From: Arthrobacter sp. ISL-85
GTDB taxonomy: Bacteria; Actinomycetota; Actinomycetes; Actinomycetales; Micrococcaceae
Reading direction: 5' to 3'
Assembly (NCBI RefSeq): GCF_018613675.1
Contig: NZ_JAGGPQ010000022.1
Span: forward strand, 1 to 47,048
Length of the DNA stretch: 47,048 nucleotides
Shown: in pieces, positions 40,783 to 47,048 of the stretch
Position numbering within the stretch: the first letter of the stretch is position 1
Layout of the letters: every line of letters starts with the position of its first letter
Made by a program: the position numbers and the translations under genes
Notes under the pieces: model-generated
Databases searched by the model: none
What the model saw: only the letters and a program-made list of their open reading frames with translations
What the model was told of the DNA's origin: nothing

Positions 40783-41925
40783 GTGTCCATCAGCGCTGAA
40801 AACCAAACGCACGAATCCGTGGCGCAGGAACACCATGTTCCCGAGCCCACCCCCGGGGAAGCTGCCCAGCTCGAGCAGCTGTACAAGGACTTCACCAAGG
40901 AAAACCTGATTCCGCTGTGGACGGAGATCGCGGACCTGATGCCCATGGTCCCGTCGCCCAAGGCCGTGCCGCACGTCTGGCGGTGGGATGACCTGTACCC
41001 GCTGGCCGCCCGCGCCGGCGACCTGGTGCCCGTGGGCCGCGGCGGGGAACGGCGCGCCATCGCGCTGGCCAACCCCGGCCTGGCCGGCACCCCGTACGCC
41101 ACCCCCACCCTGTGGGCCGCCATCCAGTACCTGGGCGGCCGGGAAACCGCCCCCGAGCACCGCCACTCCCAGAACGCCTTCCGCTTCGTCGTCGAAGGCG
41201 AGGGCGTGTGGACCGTAGTGAACGGCGATCCTGTCCGGATGTCCCGCGGCGACTTCCTGCTCACCCCCGGCTGGAACTTCCATGGCCACCACAACGACAC
41301 CGACGAGCCCATGGCCTGGATCGACGGCCTGGACATCCCGTTCGTCCACTACGCCGACGCGGGGTTCTTCGAGTTCGGCACCGAACGCGTCACCGACGAG
41401 GCCACCCCGGACATCTCCCGCTCCGAGCGGCTCTGGGCCCACCCCGGCCTCCGCCCGCTCTCGGGCCTGGATGACACCACCAACTCCCCCATCGCCGCCT
41501 ACCGGTGGAAGTACACCGACGCCGCCCTCCGCGAACAGTTGCTCCTGGAGGACGAGGGCCACCCGGCCACCGTTTCCCAGGGCCACGCTGCCATCCGCTA
41601 CACCAACCCCACCACCGGCGGGGACGTCATGCCCACCATCCGCGCCGAGTTCCACCGGTTCCGCGCCGGCGCCTGGACCGAGACCGTCCGTGAGGTGGGC
41701 TCCAGCGTCTGGCAGGTCTTCGAAGGCACCGGCACCGTGACCCTCAACGGCGAAACGAAGCAGCTGGCCAAAGGCGACCTGTTCGTGGTCCCGTCCTGGG
41801 CCGCCTGGTCCCTGCAGGCCGACGCTGGTTCACAGGCGGAGTTCGACCTTTTCCGGTTCAGCGACGCCCCCATCTTTGAGCGCCTGAACTTCAACCGCAC
41901 CTACATCGAAGGACGCACCAAGTAA
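40783..41925 (+). CDS. Gentisate 1,2-dioxygenase
   Basis: It cleaves gentisate to maleylpyruvate using Fe(II) and oxygen. The 380-residue product has two cupin domains; the first holds the iron ligands in EHRHSQNAFRF, with FHGHHNDTDEP following. GTG 40783 has AAGGAG 7 bases upstream. It overlaps the hydrolase gene by one base (TAATG). The upstream palindrome suggests IclR control. Confidence 0.92.
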   Translation: MSISAENQTHESVAQEHHVPEPTPGEAAQLEQLYKDFTKENLIPLWTEIADLMPMVPSPKAVPHVWRWDDLYPLAARAGDLVPVGRGGERRAIALANPGLAGTPYATPTLWAAIQYLGGRETAPEHRHSQNAFRFVVEGEGVWTVVNGDPVRMSRGDFLLTPGWNFHGHHNDTDEPMAWIDGLDIPFVHYADAGFFEFGTERVTDEATPDISRSERLWAHPGLRPLSGLDDTTNSPIAAYRWKYTDAALREQLLLEDEGHPATVSQGHAAIRYTNPTTGGDVMPTIRAEFHRFRAGAWTETVREVGSSVWQVFEGTGTVTLNGETKQLAKGDLFVVPSWAAWSLQADAGSQAEFDLFRFSDAPIFERLNFNRTYIEGRTK

Positions 41926-42761
41926 TGAAACTCCTCACCCTCCGCCTCGGCTCGGGCGACACGGCACGTACGACGGCGGTCCGCCAGGACGGCGACACGC
42001 TCACCGAGATCCCGGGCTTCTCCGACGTCGGAGCCCTGCTGAAGGACCCTGCCTGGGAAGCCACGGCGAAGGCGGCCAACGGCGCAACCCACGCCCTGGA
42101 CGGCGCCGACCTCGCCGCCGTCGTGCCTTCCCCCGGCAAGATCATCTGCGTGGGCCACAACTACCGCAACCACATCAAGGAGATGGGCCGCGAAGTCCCC
42201 GAGCACCCCACCCTGTTCGCGAAGTACGCCGAATCCCTGATCGGGCCCAACGACGACCTCGCCCTGCCGCAGGAATCAGACACCGTGGACTGGGAAGCCG
42301 AACTCGCCGTCGTCATCGGCAAGGCCGGCCGCCGCATCCCCGAAGCAGAAGCTGCAGAGCACATCGCCGGATACGCGGTGCTGAATGACATCAGCATGCG
42401 CGACTACCAGTTCCGCACCATCCAGTGGCTGCAGGGCAAGACCTGGGAGAAGTCCACCCCGTTCGGCCCGGCCCTGGTCACCCAGGACGAATTCACCGCC
42501 GGCCCGCCGATGACCTCGGCCGTGGACGGCGAAGTCCAGCAGTCCACCCCCACCTCGGACCTGGTGTTCACCCCGGAATTCCTGGTGTCCTACATCTCCA
42601 CCATCATCACCCTGAACCCGGGCGATGTGATCGCCACGGGCACTCCCGGCGGTGTGGGCCACGCACAGGACCCCAAGCGCTACCTGCAGGAAGGCCAGGT
42701 CCTGGTGACCACCATCGAGGGCCTGGGCCAGCTGACCAACAGAGTCGTCAAGGAAGCCTGA
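41925..42761 (+). CDS. Fumarylpyruvate hydrolase (FAH family)
   Basis: It hydrolyses fumarylpyruvate to fumarate and pyruvate. The 278-residue product has the FAH family metal and catalytic residues: VGHNYRNHIKEMG, VDWEAELAVVIG (Glu), DISMRDYQ (Asp) and VIATGTPGGVG. Starts and stops overlap with both neighbours (TAATG, TGATG), so the three ring-degradation genes form one translational unit. Confidence 0.9.
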   Translation: MKLLTLRLGSGDTARTTAVRQDGDTLTEIPGFSDVGALLKDPAWEATAKAANGATHALDGADLAAVVPSPGKIICVGHNYRNHIKEMGREVPEHPTLFAKYAESLIGPNDDLALPQESDTVDWEAELAVVIGKAGRRIPEAEAAEHIAGYAVLNDISMRDYQFRTIQWLQGKTWEKSTPFGPALVTQDEFTAGPPMTSAVDGEVQQSTPTSDLVFTPEFLVSYISTIITLNPGDVIATGTPGGVGHAQDPKRYLQEGQVLVTTIEGLGQLTNRVVKEA

Positions 42762-43519
42762 TGGTTGCCCGGCGCGACCAGACCACCGATCCCGTCCTGC
42801 TCGACGGGCTCCTGCAGGCCAGGCGCGGCACCGCGTTCTTCGCCCGCAAGCTCAACGAGCTTCCGGACGCGGACCTGGGCGGGGACTCGCTGCTGCCGGG
42901 CTGGACCCGCCGCCACGTTATAGCCCACGTGGGCTACAACGCGCGGGCCATCGCACGGCTGGTCGAGTGGGCAGCCACCGGCGTGGAAACACCCATGTAT
43001 CCCTCGGTGGAGGTCCGGAACCACGAGATCGACTTTGGCGCCACCCTCTCCCCCATTGCGCTGCGGAATCTGTTCGACCATTCCGCGGTGCACCTGAATG
43101 TTGAGTGGCGCGACCTGCCCGCCGACTCCTGGCACCACAAGGTCAAGACCGTCCAGGGCAGGACTGTCCCGGCCGAGGAAACAGTGTGGATGCGCACCCG
43201 TGAGGTGTGGGTGCATGCGGTGGACCTGGACAATGGGGCCAGGTTCAAGGACATCCCGGCACCCGTCCTGGCCCGCCTGCTCAAGGACATCACGGGAGCC
43301 TGGCACGCCCGCGGTACCGACAAGGAACTGGTCATCGAAGTCACCGGCCGGGCATCCCCGCGTACCTACGGAGACACCACAGCCGCCTCGCCCACCGTGA
43401 TTTCCGGATCCCTGCCCGCCATCGCCCGGTGGGCCACCGGCCGCGGCACGGACGGAACCACGGCGCAGCGCGGCGGAGCACCCATTACCCCCGTACCGGT
43501 GGCGCCGGCCTGGATCTAG
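42761..43519 (+). CDS. Mycothiol-dependent maleylpyruvate isomerase
   Basis: It isomerises maleylpyruvate to fumarylpyruvate with mycothiol as cofactor, which fits an actinobacterium. The 252-residue product has the DinB-like MDMPI layout: LPGWTRRHVIAHVGYNARA with the metal His residues, and the second metal site EVWVHAVDLDNGA. The C-terminal domain is present. ATG 42761 is chosen because it overlaps the previous stop; the longer frame lies over the hydrolase gene. Confidence 0.88.
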   Translation: MVARRDQTTDPVLLDGLLQARRGTAFFARKLNELPDADLGGDSLLPGWTRRHVIAHVGYNARAIARLVEWAATGVETPMYPSVEVRNHEIDFGATLSPIALRNLFDHSAVHLNVEWRDLPADSWHHKVKTVQGRTVPAEETVWMRTREVWVHAVDLDNGARFKDIPAPVLARLLKDITGAWHARGTDKELVIEVTGRASPRTYGDTTAASPTVISGSLPAIARWATGRGTDGTTAQRGGAPITPVPVAPAWI

Positions 43520-43558
43520 GGTCGCTGCCGGGAGAAACCGCTCCCGGGCGCCGCGGGC

Positions 43559-43590
43559 GAAGGCGGGTCAGCATGCGCTGGCCCGCCTTC
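43559..43590 (+). terminator. Terminator after the gentisate operon
   Basis: GAAGGCGGG and CCCGCCTTC, with inner CAGC and GCTG, form a long perfect stem with an ATGC loop. There is no T run, but position and strength fit a terminator. Confidence 0.65.
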
Positions 43591-43667
43591 CGGCGTTGCT
43601 GTCCGGATTCCGCTCCCGCAGCCTGCCGTCGCCTCGGGCTGGAAACCAAAAATCCACCCCTGGCTTT

Positions 43668-43689
43668 GGAACCCGTTCCATAATTATGG
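43668..43689. promoter_or_regulatory. Overlapping palindromes before the PucR-glutaminase operon
   Basis: GGAACCCGTTCC (43668-43679) and CCATAATTATGG (43678-43689) share two bases. They lie about 70 bases before the PucR gene and are likely operator and promoter elements. Confidence 0.5.
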
Positions 43690-43759
43690 CGCCTGGCGCT
43701 GGATAGCATGGGGTGACCGGACAGAGCCGTCCGGCGGGAACGACGCAAAAGGAAAACCC

Positions 43760-45355
43760 ATGGCCGCGGTGACGGTGGATGACATCCTCTCGGACCTCCC
43801 CCTTGGCTTCGCCCGCCTGGTCCTCCGGCCCGCCCCTTCGGCGCCCCCCATTGAACGGTTCCTGATTGTCGACGCCGACGACGAAGCAGCCGCAGCCGCC
43901 GGAGCCTTTGTCCTGCTCATCGGCGTCCGTGGCCGCTCCTCCCTTCCAGCCCTCCGGCGCCTCCTCAAGAACCCGCCGCCCGTGGTGGCCGTCAAGGGCA
44001 ACCGCGAAGACTTGGCAGAGGCGGAAGAACTCCTCCGTGCAGCCGGGTCCGGCCTCTTGCTGGTTGATCCTGCCTCCGACTGGGACCGGCTGTTGTCCAT
44101 AGCCCAGGACCGGATCCAGCCACGGAGCTACGAGAGCGAAGTGCTGACGCTTCTTGAGGAAGACCTGTTCGCCATCGCCCAGACCACGGCACGGCTCACG
44201 TCCAGCCACGTGCTCATCGAGGATGCAGCCAACAAGGTCCTGGCGTATTCCACGGTCACCAATGACATTGACGAACTCCGCAAGGCTTCCATCCTGTCCC
44301 GCCGCGGCCCCCGGAAGTACGAGCTGCTGCTCAAGGACCTGGGCGCTTACCGGGAACTCCACCGCACCCGCCAGCCGGTCCGTGTGCCCGCAAGGCCCCA
44401 GGACGGGCTGCGTGAACGGGTGGCCATTGCGCTCTTCGCCGGCGAACGGATCATGGGATACATCTGGCTGCAGGAGACCGGAGACGGCTTCGGCCCGGAC
44501 GTGGAGTACGTCCTCACCGGATCCGCGGCCAGGGTTTCCGCTGAGCTGATCCGCTACCGCAACCAGCAATCCGTACACATGCGGGAAGACCGGATTGCAC
44601 GGATCCTGTCGGGTCCCGCCGAGGCCGCCGCCAGCGCCCATAGTGGAAAGATCCCCTCCGAGCGTCCCGCGGCACTTCTCCTGATCGGCATGTCCGACGC
44701 CGACTCCCGGGCTGACGACGCCGCGCTGAAGCATGGGGAACTGGCGAACCTGGCATCCATCCACGCCGCCGCCTACAAGGCGTCCGCAGTGGTGGGACAG
44801 TTCAACGGTGACACGGCCATCATCGTGCCCGACCTGCAGTCCGGCGCGACGGAGGCGGGGTTGCAATCCCTCGCGGAAGCGGTGGTCAAAGACGCCCGCA
44901 AACACCTTGGCATCACTCCGTTCGCCGCCGTCGGGCCCCTGGCGCCGGACCTTTTGTCCATTCACCGGGTCACGGGCATCACCGAGGCGCTGCTGGCGTG
45001 CGTGCGCAACGCCGAACCCGGCACGGTGGCCGGCGTGGACGCTTTCGAGGCAGAAATCCTGTACCGGGAGGCAGTACAAAACTTCCACACTTCACCTTTC
45101 CGGCACCGCAGTCTCGTCGCGCTGCTCCAGGAGGACGCCGAGCTCGCGCAGACCCTGCGGACCTATTTCGAGGCAGGCTTCGATGCCGCCGAATGCGCCA
45201 TACGCATGAACCTCCACAAGAACACCGTCTACTACCGCGTCGCCAAAGCGGCCCGGGTAACCGGCCTTGACTTCGGCAATCCCCGCGACTCACTGGTGGC
45301 CCTGCTCCATATCCAGGAGTGGGCCGCGTCCAACGACAATTCAGGCAGGAAATGA
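43760..45355 (+). CDS. PucR/CdaR-family transcriptional regulator
   Basis: The 531-residue product has an N-terminal PucR-type domain (VTVDDILSDLPLGFARLVL, then a Rossmann-like region), a middle sensor/GGDEF-like region, and the C-terminal PucR HTH (EDAELAQTLRTYFEAGFD, then ECAIRMNLHKNTVYYRV). Such regulators usually activate nearby nitrogen or amino acid genes. The stop overlaps the glutaminase start by ATGA, so it probably controls that gene in response to an amino acid. AAAAGGAAAA precedes the ATG. Confidence 0.87.
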   Translation: MAAVTVDDILSDLPLGFARLVLRPAPSAPPIERFLIVDADDEAAAAAGAFVLLIGVRGRSSLPALRRLLKNPPPVVAVKGNREDLAEAEELLRAAGSGLLLVDPASDWDRLLSIAQDRIQPRSYESEVLTLLEEDLFAIAQTTARLTSSHVLIEDAANKVLAYSTVTNDIDELRKASILSRRGPRKYELLLKDLGAYRELHRTRQPVRVPARPQDGLRERVAIALFAGERIMGYIWLQETGDGFGPDVEYVLTGSAARVSAELIRYRNQQSVHMREDRIARILSGPAEAAASAHSGKIPSERPAALLLIGMSDADSRADDAALKHGELANLASIHAAAYKASAVVGQFNGDTAIIVPDLQSGATEAGLQSLAEAVVKDARKHLGITPFAAVGPLAPDLLSIHRVTGITEALLACVRNAEPGTVAGVDAFEAEILYREAVQNFHTSPFRHRSLVALLQEDAELAQTLRTYFEAGFDAAECAIRMNLHKNTVYYRVAKAARVTGLDFGNPRDSLVALLHIQEWAASNDNSGRK

Positions 45356-46323
45356 GCACCACACTCAGCGCACCCCCCCTGGCCCTCCTCCTCGAGGACA
45401 TCGTCCGGCGGCACCGGCCCCAGCAGGGGGTCGGCGGCGTTCCCACAAACATTCCGTTCCTGGCCACGGTGCCGTTCGACCGTTTTGGGATCGCTGTCGC
45501 CACCACTTCGGGTGAAGTCTTCAGCTCCGGCGACGCCGGTGTTCCCTTCTCCATCCAAAGCATTTCCAAGGTTTTCACCCTGGCCATGGCCCTGCAGGGC
45601 GGGAGATCCAGCAGTCTCTGGTCGCGGGTGCTGCGCGAACCCTCCGGAACGTCCTTCAACTCGCTGGTTCAGCTGGAAGCCGAAAAGGGCATCCCGCGCA
45701 ATCCCTTCATCAACGCGGGAGCCCTGGTGGTCACCGACCACCTGCTGGAAGAGACGCCCGACGCCGCCTCGCAGCTCCTGCGGTTCCTCACCGAACAGGC
45801 GGGGCAAGCGGGCCCGGCGGGCAGCCAGGGCCAAGCACCGGGGAGGCGCGTCCCCTTCATTGATGAAGCAGCTGCCGCCGGTGAACTGGACAGCAGCAGC
45901 CGCAACCTGGCCCTGGCACACTTCCTCAAGGATTTTGGCAACCTCACCCAGCCAGCCGCGGCTGTCGTCGAGAACTACGTCCGCCAGTGCTCCATCATGA
46001 TGACCTGCGTCCAACTGGCCAAGGCCGGCCTGTTCCTCGCAAACAACGGCGAGGGAATATCCGGCAGCGTGCTCTCCCCCAGCGAGGCGAAGCGGATCGG
46101 ATCCATCATGTTGACCTGCGGCATGTATGACGCCGCCGGCGAATTCGCCTACCGGGTGGGCCTGCCCGGCAAGAGCGGGGTGGGCGGCGGGATCCTGGTC
46201 ATCGTCCCGGGCCAGTGCGCCATCTGCGTCTGGAGTCCCCGGCTGGACGCCAAAGGCAACTCCCTTGCCGGCACCGCTGCCCTCGCAGAGCTTTCCGACC
46301 GCACCGGCTGGTCAGTCTTCTAA
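45352..46323 (+). CDS. Glutaminase (serine-dependent, GlsA type)
   Basis: It hydrolyses L-glutamine to glutamate and ammonia. The 323-residue product has the beta-lactamase-like catalytic SISK (S70, K73), [26 protein letters not shown], and the C-terminal [16 protein letters not shown] 45352 overlaps the PucR stop; a longer frame adds 11 residues inside PucR. It forms an operon with the regulator and possibly with the amino acid permease 43 bases downstream. Confidence 0.92.
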   Translation: MSTTLSAPPLALLLEDIVRRHRPQQGVGGVPTNIPFLATVPFDRFGIAVATTSGEVFSSGDAGVPFSIQSISKVFTLAMALQGGRSSSLWSRVLREPSGTSFNSLVQLEAEKGIPRNPFINAGALVVTDHLLEETPDAASQLLRFLTEQAGQAGPAGSQGQAPGRRVPFIDEAAAAGELDSSSRNLALAHFLKDFGNLTQPAAAVVENYVRQCSIMMTCVQLAKAGLFLANNGEGISGSVLSPSEAKRIGSIMLTCGMYDAAGEFAYRVGLPGKSGVGGGILVIVPGQCAICVWSPRLDAKGNSLAGTAALAELSDRTGWSVF

Positions 46324-46366
46324 GTTTCCCCACAGCAAGATCTTCCCCGGATCGAAAGGAATACCC

Positions 46367-47048
46367 ATGTCCAACAACAAACCCAATGACGAGGTTGAGT
46401 TTGACCATCTGATTGATGGTGGTCATGCGCATGCGTCCGAGACCTCCCTGCACGCGGAGGACAAGGGCTACCACAAGAACCTCAAGCCCCGGCAGATCCA
46501 GATGATCGCCATCGGCGGTGCGATCGGCACCGGCCTGTTCCTCGGCGCCGGCGGCCGGCTCAACGCCGCCGGCCCGTCCCTGGTCATCGCCTACGCCGTG
46601 TGCGGGTTCTTCGCGTTCCTGATCCTCCGCGCCCTGGGCGAACTGGTCCTGCACCGGCCCTCCTCAGGCTCCTTCGTCTCCTACGCCCGCGAATTCTTCG
46701 GCGAAAAAGCCGCGTTCGTCTCCGGCTGGTTCTACTGGATCAACTGGGCCACCACCACCATCGTGGACATCACCGCCGCCGCCCTCTACATGCACTTCTT
46801 CGGCAACTACATCCCCTGGATGGCCGACGTCCCGCAGTGGGCCTGGGCACTGACCGCCCTCATCGTCGTCCTGGCCCTGAACCTGGTCTCCGTGAAAGTC
46901 TTCGGCGAAATGGAATTCTGGTTCGCCCTGATCAAGGTCGCCGCCCTCGTCGCGTTCCTCATCATCGGCACCTACTTCGTCATCTTCGGCACCCCCGTCC
47001 ACGGCCAGCAAGTCGGCATCAGCCTCCTCTCGGACAACGGCGGGATCT
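46367..47048 (+). CDS. Amino acid permease, APC family (AnsP-like), 3' end outside the window
   Basis: The open frame from ATG 46367 (GAAAGGA upstream) runs off the window after 227 residues. It shows the APC start [20 protein letters not shown], then [20 protein letters not shown] and several further helices. The HRPSSGSF block and [13 protein letters not shown] resemble asparagine permease AnsP more than GabP. With glutaminase in front, it probably brings in asparagine or glutamine. Confidence 0.85.
   Translation, partial: MSNNKPNDEVEFDHLIDGGHAHASETSLHAEDKGYHKNLKPRQIQMIAIGGAIGTGLFLGAGGRLNAAGPSLVIAYAVCGFFAFLILRALGELVLHRPSSGSFVSYAREFFGEKAAFVSGWFYWINWATTTIVDITAAALYMHFFGNYIPWMADVPQWAWALTALIVVLALNLVSVKVFGEMEFWFALIKVAALVAFLIIGTYFVIFGTPVHGQQVGISLLSDNGGI

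Overview
The window looks like a chromosomal segment of a high-GC actinobacterium, most probably Arthrobacter/Pseudarthrobacter or a close Micrococcaceae relative. This rests on GC-rich third codon positions, a mycothiol-type maleylpyruvate isomerase, an ABC sugar importer without its own ATPase gene, and many genes with a -10-like box 5-7 bases before the start codon (leaderless-type starts). The genus is inferred from gene content, not from a marker gene.

Layout. (1) 1-5730 is the right part of an integrated phage-like element. It holds two small phage-type genes, a tape measure protein, a NYN-domain protein, a lipoprotein, a tiny acidic protein and an excisionase-like HTH protein. It ends at a tRNA 3' end (serine type) that is best read as attR, followed by the tRNA terminator. 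(2) About 5.8-13.9 kb is an accessory stretch of small, mostly single-gene units: two tandem paralogues, a frameshifted CoiA-like nuclease, membrane proteins, a surface beta-propeller protein, DUF2750, a TPR-like protein, a STAS-like protein and a DUF4177 protein. It ends at a decayed tyrosine recombinase abutting a 28-bp dif/lox-like palindrome. (3) 14.6-19.8 kb is one operon for organosulfur scavenging: Tat-lipoprotein binding protein, ATPase, permease, TauD/AtsK-type dioxygenase and FMN monooxygenase. (4) 20.0-23.1 kb carries a zinc alcohol dehydrogenase, a GNAT acetyltransferase and a protein with duplicated Rho_N/SAP-like modules.

(5) 23.1-37.0 kb is a ten-gene minus-strand hexuronate operon (binding protein, two permeases, two epimerase-like proteins, Gfo/Idh oxidoreductase, UxaC, UxuB, ManD) ending in an unusual gluconokinase-GH3 fusion. 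A divergent LacI regulator and a LacI-type operator sit upstream. (6) 37.3-43.5 kb is a 3-hydroxybenzoate/gentisate pathway: 3HB 6-hydroxylase and an AAHS transporter on the minus strand; IclR regulator, gentisate dioxygenase, FAH-family hydrolase and maleylpyruvate isomerase on the plus strand. Two palindromes of the same form, ATTCTG-N5-CAGAAT, mark both control regions. (7) 43.8 kb to the end holds a PucR-type regulator translationally coupled to a glutaminase, then a truncated AnsP-like amino acid permease.

Most novel candidates: the gluconokinase-GH3 fusion in the hexuronate operon; the tape-measure-only phage element with phased repeats beside attR; the dif/lox-like palindrome with recombinase relic; the shared IclR operator pair; and the leaderless-type starts of the accessory genes.
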